From NCBI RefSeq assembly GCF_009707485.1, contig NZ_CP046121.1:2604001-2668000 (forward strand): a stretch of 64,000 nt of DNA, read 5' to 3'. Both the position numbers and the translations under genes were made by a program. Below, one piece after another: positions 8,687-17,232 of the stretch; the first letter of the stretch is position 1, and every line of letters begins with the position of its first letter. The notes below the pieces were generated by a model. It saw only the letters and a list, made by a program, of their open reading frames with translations. It ran no database searches and was not told the DNA's origin. This DNA is from Nostocoides sp. HKS02 (GTDB taxonomy: Bacteria; Actinomycetota; Actinomycetes; Actinomycetales; Dermatophilaceae).

Positions 8687-9212
8687 ATGGTCACCCACCG
8701 CCCGTACCGCGTCATCGTCGTCTGCACCGGCAACATCTGCCGCTCCCCGATGGGCGAGTTCGTGCTGCGCGAGCGCTTCGCTGAGGCCGGGTTGGGCGAC
8801 CGCGTCGTCGTCGAGTCGGCAGGCACGCACTCGTGGGAGGTCGGCAACCCAGCCGACCCGCGCACCCTGGCCGTGCTCGAACGCAACGGGCACGCCGACT
8901 TCGGCGGATCGGCGCATGTCGCCCGCAAGTTCGAGGGTTCGTGGCTGGTCGACGCCGACCTGGTGCTTGCTGCCGACGCCGGCCACCTCCGTGAGCTGCG
9001 CTCGCTCGCCCGCACCGACGAGCAGCGCGCCAAGATTCGGCTTGTTCCGCTCGTTCGACCCTGTCGCCGAGCGCGATGGAGACCTCGAGATGGCCGACCC
9101 GTGGTACGGCCACGACGACGCGTTCGACCAGACGTATGCCGAGGTGCTGGCCGCCGCCGACGGTGTGGTCGGGTACGTGCGCGCCGCCCTCGCCGCTGCG
9201 CACCATGGCTGA
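8687..9212 (+). CDS. Low-molecular-weight protein-tyrosine phosphatase, frameshifted as read
   Basis: Starts two bases after the galE stop. The first frame has the P-loop CTGNICRSPMGEF near residues 13-25, then SAGTHSWEVGNPADPR. The second frame supplies FRSFDPVAERDGDLEMADPWYG, whose DPWYG is the family's catalytic-Asp loop, and the end AALAAAHHG. The frames join at CTT-GTT-C (9041-9047), where one surplus base shifts the frame; reading CTT then skipping one base gives the expected Leu-Phe. Joined length is about 174 residues, usual for the family. It would dephosphorylate tyrosine kinases or envelope-polysaccharide enzymes. Confidence 0.85.
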
Positions 9213-9494
9213 CCTGCAGGTATTCGAGTTCTGAATAGCTGCTTGGAATGGACGCCCCAGGGCTGGCAGGGTGATCGGGAGCCCGTTCCACTGGCCCCCC
9301 CGGTGTGGGCTCGACGGCGGTCGACCTCCCCACAGGGTCGGCCTGGTGCCGCCGGCGGTCACCCCCGCTCCCCCAAAGGGGGTGGCCGCGTGGCTCACCC
9401 CCGACTTATTGCCCCGAGTCCACCACATGGTGGCCTTTGAGGCCCAGATTCGGTGGATTGAGGGCAATAAGTCAGGGGTCAGCTCAGTCGGGGG
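9213..9494. repeat. Structured intergenic region with long imperfect inverted repeat
   Basis: This 282-bp gap lies between converging genes. A 30-base arm at 9395-9424 pairs with 9452-9481 at about 25 of 30 positions, including an unbroken GACTTATTGCCC/GGGCAATAAGTC block, and the 27-base loop holds its own GGCC-TTTGA-GGCC hairpin. Upstream is a CCCCC-AAA-GGGGG hairpin at 9370-9382, and after the right arm the sequence GGGGTCA recurs. I see no open reading frame with recognisable content. It may be a bidirectional terminator, a small structured RNA, or a relic of a palindromic mobile element. Confidence 0.6.
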
Positions 9495-10526
9495 TCAGGA
9501 CTGGCCGGGGATCGCGCGGTGCCGCTGCTGCACGCCGGCCGCGCCGTACGGGTAGTCGGGCAGGCGGGGCGCGCTCACCTCGTCGAGCCGCGCCAGGGCC
9601 TCGGGCGGCAGCGTGACGTCCGCGGCGCCGAGGTTGTCGGTCAGCTGGTCGACCGTCCGCGCGCCGAGGATCACCGACGACACCGCGGGCTGGGCGGCCA
9701 CCCACGCCAGGGCGACCTGGGCCGAGGACGCGCCGAGTTCCGCCGCCACCTCGCCGACGGCATCGACGACCTCCCAGGTCCGCTCCTGCGCATTGCGCGG
9801 CCCCCACGCCTCCATGCCCCGCTCCGGGTCATCACCTAGTCGCGACTCGCCCCGCGGGCGCTGGTCGCGCTGGTACTTGCCGGTCAGCCAGCCCCCCGCG
9901 AGCGGCGACCACGGCAGCAGCCCCAAGCCGGCATCCAGGCAGGCCGGCACGACCTCGTGCTCGATGTCGCGCACGAGCAGGTTGTACTGCGGCTGGAGCG
10001 TTACCGGCGCGGTCCACCCGTTGGCCCGGGCCGTGAGCGCTGCCTTGGTGACCTGCCAGCCCAGGTAGTTGGAGAACCCGTAGTACGAGATCTTGCCGGC
10101 TGTCACGGCATCGTCGAGGAACCGCAACGTCTCCTCGATCGGCGTCACGGCATCCCAGGCATGCATCTGGTACAGGTCGATGTGGTCGACGCCCAGGCGG
10201 CCGAGCGAGGCGTCCAGGGCCGAGCGCAGGTGGCGGCGCGAGAGCCCGAGGTCGTTGGGCCCATCGCCCATCGGGAAGCGGCCCTTGGTGGCGATCACGA
10301 GCTGGCGTGCCTCAGTGGGGTGGGTCGCGAGCCACCGCCCGATGATCAGCTCGGAGTCTCCTTTGCTGTAGACGTCCGCGGTGTCGATGAAGTTGCCTCC
10401 CGCCGCGACGTAGGCCTCGAGCACTGCTCCCGACTCGCGTTCGTCGGCCTCGGCGCCGAAGGTCATCGTGCCGAGACAGAGCGTGGAGACGACAGTGCCG
10501 CTGGTTCCCAAGGTGGTGAAGCGCAT
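9495..10526 (-). CDS. Aldo/keto reductase
   Basis: A 343-residue NADPH-dependent aldo/keto reductase with the TIM-barrel family pattern. The catalytic tetrad is visible: Asp and Tyr in FIDTADVYSKGDSE, Lys in IATKGRF, His in DLYQMHAWD. Cofactor and strand motifs include YYGFSNYLGWQ, PQYNLLVRDIE, LLPWSPLAGGWLTGKY and the C-terminal VILGARTVDQLTDNLGA. It resembles the YajO/Tas-like group acting on aldehydes and ketones; the natural substrate is not evident. I chose ATG 10526, which begins the conserved MRFTTLGTSGTVVS sequence. Confidence 0.92.
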   Translation of the reverse strand: MRFTTLGTSGTVVSTLCLGTMTFGAEADERESGAVLEAYVAAGGNFIDTADVYSKGDSELIIGRWLATHPTEARQLVIATKGRFPMGDGPNDLGLSRRHLRSALDASLGRLGVDHIDLYQMHAWDAVTPIEETLRFLDDAVTAGKISYYGFSNYLGWQVTKAALTARANGWTAPVTLQPQYNLLVRDIEHEVVPACLDAGLGLLPWSPLAGGWLTGKYQRDQRPRGESRLGDDPERGMEAWGPRNAQERTWEVVDAVGEVAAELGASSAQVALAWVAAQPAVSSVILGARTVDQLTDNLGAADVTLPPEALARLDEVSAPRLPDYPYGAAGVQQRHRAIPGQS

Positions 10527-10611
10527 ACCCGCCACCGTATGCGGCGCGCCTGCTTCCCGCGCGGCATACCGGTGTGCGGCGCAGCCGCTGCGCTCTGGGA
10601 GACTGTGGGTC

Positions 10612-12021
10612 ATGGCCTCGCTTGCTGACGCGACCCCGCCCATCGCCCTCGGCGCCCTCGACGGGCGGTACCGAGCCGCGGTGGCTCCGCTGGTCGACCA
10701 CCTGTCCGAGCCCGCGCTCAACCGCGAGCGCGTCCACGTCGAGGTCGAGTGGCTGATCTTCCTGACGACGCACCAGGTCGTGCCGGGAGTCCGCGCGCTC
10801 ACCGCGGACGAACAGGCCAAGCTGCGCCAGGTGGTCGCGGACTTCGGGGCCGACGAGATCGCCGAGCTGGCCGAGATCGAGCGCGAGACCCAGCACGACG
10901 TGAAGGCCGTCGAGTACTTCCTCAAGCGCCGCCTCACCCGCATCGCGCCGTCCGACGCCGACAAGGGCCTGGCTGAGCTCATCCACTTCTGCTGCACCAG
11001 CGAGGACGTCAACAACCTGTCCTACGCGCTCATGGTCAAGGGTGCGGTCACCCAGGTGTGGCTCCCGCGGGCGACCGCCTTCGTCGAGGGCGTGGCCACG
11101 ATGGCCTCCGACCTGCGCGACGTCCCGCTCCTCGCGCACACCCACGGGCAGCCGGCCACCCCCACGACCATGGGCAAGGAGCTCGCTGTCCTGGCCCACC
11201 GGCTCGGTCGGCAGCTGCGCCGCATCGGGTCCGCCGAGTACCTCGGCAAGCTCAACGGCGCCACCGGCACCTACGGCGCCCACCTCGCCGCCGTGCCCGA
11301 CGCCGACTGGCCGTCCCTCAGTCGCGAGTTCGTGGAATCCCTTGGGCTGCAGTGGAATCCGCTCACCACCCAGATCGAGTCCCACGACTGGCAGGCCGAG
11401 CTGTATGCCGACGTGGCCCGCTTCAACCGCATCCTCCACAACCTCTGCACCGACGTCTGGACCTACATCTCGCTCGGGTACTTCGCCCAGGTGCGTGGTC
11501 AGGGCACGGTCGGGTCCTCGACGATGCCCCACAAGGTCAACCCCATTCGCTTCGAGAACGCCGAGGCCAACCTCGAGGTGAGCAACGCGCTGCTCGACGT
11601 GCTCGGCTCGACCTTGGTCAACAGCCGCCTTCAGCGTGACCTCACCGACTCCTCGATGCAGCGCAACATCGGCACGGCGTTCGGGCACTCGTTGCTCGCC
11701 ATCGACAACGCCAGCCGCGGGCTCGCAGGCCTGGATGCCGTCCCCGCGGCGATGGCCGCCGACCTCGACGCCAACTGGGAGGTGCTGGGCGAACCGGTGC
11801 AGTCGGCCATGCGCGCCCTCGGCGCCCAGGGTGTTGCCGGCATGGAGAACCCCTACGAGCGGCTCAAGGAGCTCACCCGCGGTCGGCGCATCACCGGCGA
11901 CGACCTGCGCGAGTTCGTGGCAGGTCTGGGCCTGCCGGACGACGTGGCCAAGCGGCTGTCCGAGCTGACCCCGCAGACCTACATCGGGGCCGCGCCGCAG
12001 CTCGTCGACTTCCTCGACTGA
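10612..12021 (+). CDS. purB: Adenylosuccinate lyase
   Basis: A 469-residue member of the fumarase/aspartase superfamily in the long, E. coli-type PurB form. The start MASLADATPPIALGALDGRY is typical of that group. The superfamily signature GSSTMPHKVNP, the catalytic-His region LAHTHGQPATPTTMGKE and CTSEDVNNLSY are present. It cleaves SAICAR and adenylosuccinate in purine synthesis. Start ATG 10612 follows 85 bp of intergenic DNA shared with the divergent reductase; one GGCATAC motif lies in that gap at about 10562. Confidence 0.96.
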   Translation: MASLADATPPIALGALDGRYRAAVAPLVDHLSEPALNRERVHVEVEWLIFLTTHQVVPGVRALTADEQAKLRQVVADFGADEIAELAEIERETQHDVKAVEYFLKRRLTRIAPSDADKGLAELIHFCCTSEDVNNLSYALMVKGAVTQVWLPRATAFVEGVATMASDLRDVPLLAHTHGQPATPTTMGKELAVLAHRLGRQLRRIGSAEYLGKLNGATGTYGAHLAAVPDADWPSLSREFVESLGLQWNPLTTQIESHDWQAELYADVARFNRILHNLCTDVWTYISLGYFAQVRGQGTVGSSTMPHKVNPIRFENAEANLEVSNALLDVLGSTLVNSRLQRDLTDSSMQRNIGTAFGHSLLAIDNASRGLAGLDAVPAAMAADLDANWEVLGEPVQSAMRALGAQGVAGMENPYERLKELTRGRRITGDDLREFVAGLGLPDDVAKRLSELTPQTYIGAAPQLVDFLD

Positions 12022-12061
12022 GTCCGCCACGGACTGAGCGGCCGACCGGCAGACTGGGCCC

Positions 12062-12421
12062 GTGCTCGCTGCCGGATGGGTCGTCCTTGCTGCTGTCTTC
12101 GTCGACGAGCTGCTCGCCGCAGCCGCGGCAGCCGTCTGGGGGCACTGGGCCGGTGGTGCCATGCTCGCCACGGCGATGGTCGTGCTCGTGATCGCCGTGT
12201 GGTGGAGCTTCGCCTCACCGAAGGCCCCGCTCGGTGGCCCGGTCGTCCGGCCCGTGACCAAGGTGCTCGTCTTCGGCCTCGCGTCGGTCGGCCTCTGGGT
12301 TGCCGACCACCAGGGCTGGGCGGTGGGCCTCGCCGCCTTCTCCGTCGTGGTCAATGCGCTCGCCCAGCTGCCCGCGGTTCGCGCCCTCACCGCCGACGAG
12401 ACGACGCCAACCGCGCACTGA
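12062..12421 (+). CDS. YrdB/DUF2568-type small membrane protein
   Basis: A 119-residue protein from GTG 12062 with four hydrophobic helices: residues about 3-25, 31-48, 64-80 and 86-103. The loop ASPKAPLGGPVVRP between helices 2 and 3 matches the DUF2568 (YrdB) family from memory. No function is established for the family. It follows purB by 40 bp on the same strand and may share its transcript. Confidence 0.7.
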   Translation: MLAAGWVVLAAVFVDELLAAAAAAVWGHWAGGAMLATAMVVLVIAVWWSFASPKAPLGGPVVRPVTKVLVFGLASVGLWVADHQGWAVGLAAFSVVVNALAQLPAVRALTADETTPTAH

Positions 12422-12438
12422 GCACACCCGGGCGCCGC

Positions 12439-12489
12439 TCACAGCTCCTCACAGCTCCTTGCAGCTCCTCGCGGACTCCTCACAGCTCG
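12439..12489. repeat. Tandem ~10-bp CTCACAGCTC repeat at a convergent gene end
   Basis: Five imperfect copies of a 10-11 bp unit (CTCACAGCTC twice, then CTTGCAGCTC, CTCGCGGACTC, CTCACAGCTC). They fill the gap between the DUF2568 gene and the cyclase gene and run into the cyclase stop codon. No classical hairpin terminator is seen here. Confidence 0.75.
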
Positions 12490-13853
12490 AGCAGCACGTA
12501 CGCCTCGATGGCGTCAGTCTTGCCCTTGAGCTCCAACGCGCCGAGCGGCTCGGTGCGCGCGCCGGGGAGTAGGTCGCGCGTGGCGGCACTGATCGCCACG
12601 CCGCCGACGGGAGCCTTCGCCTCCAGCCTGGACGCGACGTTCACGGCATCCCCGATCACGGTGTGGGTGCGACCGCCACCGGCACCCAGGAGGCTGACCG
12701 ACACCTCGCCGGTGTTGACGGCCGCGCGGAACCGCGGCCAGCCCGGATGCTCGGCCGCCACCGTGCCCGTGGCCTCCTGGAGGGCGAGCGCAGCCGCCGC
12801 GGCCCGGCGGGCGTGGTCGGGCTGGTCGCCGCGCCGGTTGAAGGTCGCCATGATCGCGTCGCCGATGAGGCGGTCGACGTCACCCCCATGGGCGCCGACG
12901 ACCGACGGGATGGCGACCTCGAAGTACGCGTTGAGCATGGCGGTCACCTCCTGCGGCTCGTGCGCCTCGGAGAAGGTCGTGAACCCCTGCAGGTCCGCGA
13001 ACAGGATGCTCATCTCGCGGCGGCCGGCGACGGTCTGGTCGAGGTAGAGCCCGGAGAAGCGCTCCTCGTGCCACTGCTCCTGCGCCCCCCAGGCCACCAA
13101 CGCGAAGGCCAGCAGCATGAGCACGTGCCACTCCCACCAGCTCAGGTGCCAGTTCGGGGCGAACAGCAGCGCCACCATGGCCTCGGCCAGGAGGACGACC
13201 GCTGCGGCGACGGCCAGCGGCATACTGCCGCGGCGGTGGCGCCAGAGGCGCAGGTAGCGCAAGGCGGCCCAGACGTAGAGGCCGATGGACACCAGCGCGA
13301 GCGCCACCATCGGTCCGGACGCCCGCTCGGGCGCCACGTGGCCGTTGAGCGGCGGCAGCGAGGCCAGGGACGCGACCGCCCACAGCGCCATGACGGCGAT
13401 CAGGGCGCCCCGTAGGACCCGCGCCCGGGCGATGATCCGCACGGCTCGCTCACCCTCGAGCGAGGTCGCCGACCATGCCGCGAACCCGGCACCGAGCGCG
13501 ACCCCGGTCGGCGTGGCCACGGTGAACCCGGCATTGGGGTGGTCGAGGAGCACCCCCGGCGTCGCGAGCGCGTGCAACCCCAGAAAGCCAGCCGCGGACA
13601 GGAAGGTCAGCGACACCAGGAGCACTCGGGCGTCGCCGCGGCGCAGCGAGGCGACCCCCGTTCCGTATGCCACGACCGCGCTCAGCGCGGCCGCGCCGAG
13701 GACGATCCAGAAGTGGGAGGGGTGGTGCTCCCAGCTCAGGTCGAGGCTCGGGCGCCGCAGCAGCAGCGCCAGCCCCCCGAGCGGAACCAGCGCCGCCACG
13801 ACCCCGGCTACCACCGTGCGCGGGTTCAGCGGGCGGTCGCCGGCGAGGGTCAC
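12480..13853 (-). CDS. Membrane-anchored class III adenylate/guanylate cyclase
   Basis: A 457-residue protein. The N-terminal ~270 residues hold about seven membrane helices; the C-terminal ~185 residues are a class III cyclase domain. Metal-binding Asp residues are seen in ILFADLQGFTTFSEA and RLIGDAIMATF; the substrate Asp and transition-state Asn/Arg are in VIGDAVNVASRLEAK. The usual substrate Lys before GDA is Arg here (DRLIGDA), as in some bacterial relatives, so the nucleotide preference is uncertain. The ATG overlaps the stop of the receiver-FAD oxidoreductase gene by 4 bp, so the cyclase is translationally coupled to it. Product is probably cAMP. Confidence 0.9.
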   Translation of the reverse strand: MTLAGDRPLNPRTVVAGVVAALVPLGGLALLLRRPSLDLSWEHHPSHFWIVLGAAALSAVVAYGTGVASLRRGDARVLLVSLTFLSAAGFLGLHALATPGVLLDHPNAGFTVATPTGVALGAGFAAWSATSLEGERAVRIIARARVLRGALIAVMALWAVASLASLPPLNGHVAPERASGPMVALALVSIGLYVWAALRYLRLWRHRRGSMPLAVAAAVVLLAEAMVALLFAPNWHLSWWEWHVLMLLAFALVAWGAQEQWHEERFSGLYLDQTVAGRREMSILFADLQGFTTFSEAHEPQEVTAMLNAYFEVAIPSVVGAHGGDVDRLIGDAIMATFNRRGDQPDHARRAAAAALALQEATGTVAAEHPGWPRFRAAVNTGEVSVSLLGAGGGRTHTVIGDAVNVASRLEAKAPVGGVAISAATRDLLPGARTEPLGALELKGKTDAIEAYVLLEL

Positions 13854-15562
13854 CGACGCCCTCCGGCGGTCTGGGCCTTCACCGCCGCGAGGTACTCATG
13901 GAGCTGCGAGACCACCACCGAGCCCTCGCCAACGGCCGACGCGACGCGCTTCACCGACCCGTGCCGCACGTCCCCGACCGCGAAGAACCCGGGCACGGTC
14001 GTCTCGTAGGCGAGCGGCACCCGGTCCAACGGCCACCCGACGGCGCCCATCGCATCGGTGCCACAGAGCACGAAGCCCTGACGATCTCGTGCGACCTGCT
14101 CGGGCAGCCACCCAGTGCGCGGTTCGGCGCCGATCATCACGAACAGCCCGTCGGCCTCGACCGTCTGCTCGGCACCCGACTCGCGGTCCCGGATCACCAC
14201 CTCACTGAGCCAGCCGTCACCCCCGCCCCCGACGACCTCGCTCCCCGTGTGGACCGTGATGACGTCGTTGGCCTCGATCTCGTCGACCAGGTACTGCGAC
14301 ATGGCCTCACCGAGGGCCCTACCACGAACCACCAGACGGACGTGCGCGGCATACCGGGCGAGGTGGAGCACCGCCTGACCAGCCGAGTTGCCGCCACCGA
14401 GGACCACGACCCGCAGGCCGGTGAGTCCCTGAGCCTCCGAGACGCTGGCGCCGTAGTACACGCCCGCACCGCTCAGGACCTCCAGGGAGTCGATGCCCAG
14501 CCGGCGGTAGGACACCCCGGAGGCCAGCACGACCGCGCGCGCCCGCACCGTGCCGACGGTGCCGATCGTGACGTCGAACCCACCATCCGCAGGGGTGACC
14601 CGCTCGACTTCGCGGGTGAGCAGGAAGTGCGCGCCGAAGACCCACGCCTGCTGGTAACCGCGCTGGGCCAGGTCCGATCCCCCGAGGCCGCGGGAGAAGC
14701 CGAGGTAGTTGCGGATCAGTGAGCTCGAACCTGCCTGTCCGCCAAGCGTCTCGCGCTCGACGACCAGCACCCGCAAGCCCTCGGAGCTGGCATAGACCGA
14801 CGCAGCGAGCCCGGCCGGCCCGGCGCCCACGACGACGACGTCGAAGTCGCGCTCGTCGTCCAGGGTGGTCCGGATACCCCACGCCTCGCAGAGCTCGGCG
14901 TCGGTCGGGTCGAGCAGCACGGCGCCCCCCACCGCCGGCATCCAGACCACGACCGGACCGGTGAGCTGCTCGGGGTCGCGAATCCCCATCCGCCCGAGGG
15001 CTGTCGTCGCGGCTGGCGTGCCGCGTTCGAGGTAGGTGTGCGGGATTCCGTTGCGGGTCAACACACTTCGTATGCCGTGACCGCGAGGCGCGCGCCGCTC
15101 GGCGACGACGACGACCTCCCGGTCTGGGGAGACGACCGTGCGGGACCACTCGTGCACGAACTCCCCCACGGTCCGGCTGAACAGCTCGTCGGTGTCGGAC
15201 CACGGCTTGAGGACGTAGTAGTTGATGTCTCCCACGGCCATCGCGCGCAGGATCGCCTCAGCCGTCGGACGCTGGGACCACGCGCCCCAGGGGACGAGCA
15301 GAGCGCGGCGCGCGTCGGGGTGCAGCGTGCGCACCGTGCCGAGCAGCTCCGCGCCGGGGATGCCCGCAAGCCACTGGTCGGCTACCACGACCGCGACGGG
15401 CTCGCCCCGGTGTGCGCAGTCCCGCAGCAGCTCCAGTGCGGCGCCGCTGGTCAGCTCTCCGCGGACGCGGTAGTCGGCACCGAACCGGCGCTGCAAGTGG
15501 TTCTCGACGCGGGACAGCGACTCGGGATCGGCATCGACTGCGAGCAGGAGTGGACGAGCCAC
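13850..15562 (-). CDS. Response-regulator receiver fused to thioredoxin-reductase-like FAD oxidoreductase
   Basis: About 570 residues. Residues 1-125 form a receiver domain: acidic residues in LLLAVDADPES, putative phospho-Asp in VVVADQWLAG, Lys in YYVLKPW. A linker domain follows (LLTRNGIPHTYLERG region), then a two-dinucleotide-binding flavoprotein with VVVGAGPAGLAASVYASS for FAD, VVLGGGNSAGQAVLHLAR for NAD(P)H, and the C-terminal FAD motif PGFFAVGDVRHGSVKR. The redox CxxC of true thioredoxin reductases is missing at its usual place after the NADPH motif. I chose GTG 15562 because GGAGGA lies directly upstream; a GTG 12 bases earlier would put that site inside the gene. It is cotranscribed with a membrane cyclase. 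Confidence 0.88.
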   Translation of the reverse strand: MARPLLLAVDADPESLSRVENHLQRRFGADYRVRGELTSGAALELLRDCAHRGEPVAVVVADQWLAGIPGAELLGTVRTLHPDARRALLVPWGAWSQRPTAEAILRAMAVGDINYYVLKPWSDTDELFSRTVGEFVHEWSRTVVSPDREVVVVAERRAPRGHGIRSVLTRNGIPHTYLERGTPAATTALGRMGIRDPEQLTGPVVVWMPAVGGAVLLDPTDAELCEAWGIRTTLDDERDFDVVVVGAGPAGLAASVYASSEGLRVLVVERETLGGQAGSSSLIRNYLGFSRGLGGSDLAQRGYQQAWVFGAHFLLTREVERVTPADGGFDVTIGTVGTVRARAVVLASGVSYRRLGIDSLEVLSGAGVYYGASVSEAQGLTGLRVVVLGGGNSAGQAVLHLARYAAHVRLVVRGRALGEAMSQYLVDEIEANDVITVHTGSEVVGGGGDGWLSEVVIRDRESGAEQTVEADGLFVMIGAEPRTGWLPEQVARDRQGFVLCGTDAMGAVGWPLDRVPLAYETTVPGFFAVGDVRHGSVKRVASAVGEGSVVVSQLHEYLAAVKAQTAGGRR

Positions 15563-15677
15563 GGCTCCTCCCACCGTTGGGACCTGGCTGGGCTCTCACG
15601 CTAGGTCGCGCCGAAGCACCGCGAATCGCCCGGATGACGTAGAGACAGCCAAGGACGACGCCGATGTCGGCGGTCGG

Positions 15678-16322
15678 TCAGACGGTGACCTTGCCGCCCG
15701 GGGTGTCGAAGGTGACGGCCAACAGACCGGGCGTGCCGTGCGGAGCGACGAAGGTGAAGTCGATGACCGAGGACGTCTCGTCAGCCGGCAGGTTCAGCCA
15801 GTCGCGCACCCGCTCGGGGTCGCCCGCGATCTGGAGACTGTCGATAGTGACCTCGGTGTGCGCCCCCACCGACGGGTGCAGGCTCGGGTCGGCCCACTGC
15901 ACGAAGAAGGGCAGCTGCGGGTCGGAGATCAAGCCCTTGACGCCGAGCTGGCGCCACTTGATCTCGGTGCCGTCGGGGCGGTACCGGTTGCCGTCGACGG
16001 CCTGGCGGCCGATCCGCGCCTCGTAGGGCGACAGGTCGTCGACCGCGACGACCCAGCCCAGCCAGCCGCCGCCGTTCGCGGAGCGGGCACGCACGGCCTG
16101 GCCGAACGGCGCCTTGTCGGAGGCGGGGTGGTCGAGCACCTCGACGACCTCGACGTAGCGGTCGTGCGCGAGCGGAAGGATCACGTTGCGCGTGCCGAAC
16201 CTCGGGTGGACGCCGCCGTCGACCGGATCCACCCCGATGCGCTTGGCCAAGCGCTCGGCGGTCGCCCGCAGACCGTCGTGCTCCGCGGCATACGACACGT
16301 GATCAACTCGCATACCCGACAT
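15678..16322 (-). CDS. Glyoxalase-like VOC-family protein
   Basis: About 214 residues with the glyoxalase-3-like (PF13468-type) pattern: an opening RVDHVSYAAEHDGLRAT, PRFGTRNVILPLAHDRYVEVVE and, later, PQLPFFVQWADPSLHPS. These are two vicinal-oxygen-chelate modules in tandem; metal ligands probably include the early His and the Glu of YVEVVEV. The reaction is unknown. Start could be ATG 16322 or ATG 16313; neither has a strong ribosome site. It is the last gene of a leftward run beginning at serS. Confidence 0.75.
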   Translation of the reverse strand: MSGMRVDHVSYAAEHDGLRATAERLAKRIGVDPVDGGVHPRFGTRNVILPLAHDRYVEVVEVLDHPASDKAPFGQAVRARSANGGGWLGWVVAVDDLSPYEARIGRQAVDGNRYRPDGTEIKWRQLGVKGLISDPQLPFFVQWADPSLHPSVGAHTEVTIDSLQIAGDPERVRDWLNLPADETSSVIDFTFVAPHGTPGLLAVTFDTPGGKVTV

Positions 16323-16361
16323 CGTGGCACACGCGCGGGAGTGCTCCTGACACGGGTGTGG

Positions 16362-17183
16362 TCAGTGGGGCGCGGTGCTGCGCCGCCGCTGCCGGACCGC
16401 CTCGTAGATGACCACCGCAGCGGACGTCGCGACGTTGAGCGAGTTCGCCTTGCCGACCATCGGGATGCGGACCTGGTATGCCGCGTGGGCGAGGACGCGG
16501 TCCGTGAGTCCGTACTTCTCGGCGCCGACGGCGATCGCGACCGGGCCGGTGTAGTCGACGTCGGTGTAGTCCACGTCGGTGTCCGGGGTGGTGGCGACCA
16601 GCGCGATCCCGTGGTCGTCGAGCCAGGCGAGGGCATCGGCCGTGGGATCGCTCGCCACCGGCACGCTGAACACCGTGCCCTTGCTCGACCGGACGAGGTT
16701 CGGGTTGCCCCAGTCGGTGACCGGGTCGGCCGCGATGACCGCGTCCGCCCCCGCGGCGTCAGCCGTGCGCAGCATGGCGCCGAGGTTGCCCGGCTTCTCG
16801 ACGCCCTCGCAGAACAGCAGGAGGGCGGCGTCGCCGACAGCGAGGTCGGCACAGCGGCGGGTCACGGCGCCCACCACGGCGAGGAAGCCGTCCGGCCCCT
16901 CGCGGTAGGCGGCCTTCTCGAAGGCGGCCCGGGTCACCTGGACCGTCTCGACGCCGTCCCGGCGCACCCGGTCGACGACCGCACTCTGGGCTGCCGGGTC
17001 GAGCATGAGCTCGGGGCAGTAGTACAGCGCCTCGGGAACGACCCCCGCCTCGAGCGCCAGTGAGAGCTCCTCGAAGCCCTCGACCAGGGTGTGGCCGGTG
17101 TCCTCGCGGGTCCGGCGACGGCGCAGCGCGACGAGCGTCTTGAGGCGAGGGTTGGCGGGCGAGGAGATGAGCAGGTCTGCCAT
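16362..17183 (-). CDS. SpoU/TrmH-family RNA 2'-O-methyltransferase
   Basis: A 273-residue SPOUT methyltransferase. The N-terminal substrate-binding part begins SPANPRLKTLVALRRRRTRE. The knotted catalytic part has the three SpoU motifs: EGVEKPGNLGAMLRTADAAG (motif 1, with the catalytic Arg), VAIAVGAEKYGLTD (motif 2) and IPMVGKANSLNVATSAAVVIYEA (motif 3). It should methylate a ribose in rRNA or tRNA using SAM; the site is not predictable. ATG 17183 starts the conserved MADLLISSPANPRL. Confidence 0.9.
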   Translation of the reverse strand: MADLLISSPANPRLKTLVALRRRRTREDTGHTLVEGFEELSLALEAGVVPEALYYCPELMLDPAAQSAVVDRVRRDGVETVQVTRAAFEKAAYREGPDGFLAVVGAVTRRCADLAVGDAALLLFCEGVEKPGNLGAMLRTADAAGADAVIAADPVTDWGNPNLVRSSKGTVFSVPVASDPTADALAWLDDHGIALVATTPDTDVDYTDVDYTGPVAIAVGAEKYGLTDRVLAHAAYQVRIPMVGKANSLNVATSAAVVIYEAVRQRRRSTAPH

Positions 17184-17232
17184 GGCGGAGCCCAGTGTGG
17201 CACCTCCAGCAGGCCTGGCGCCGGAGCCAGCG

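Noticed and set aside
10312..12390. A 692-codon minus-strand frame over purB
   Set aside because: purB on the plus strand has complete family motifs; the antisense frame has none.
12439..12489. Short tandem repeats as a CRISPR array
   Set aside because: Units are only 10-15 bp, directly abutting, with no spacers and no cas genes.
13850..15562. Annotation as an ordinary thioredoxin reductase
   Set aside because: The redox CxxC is absent and a receiver domain is fused at the N-terminus, so the name would mislead.
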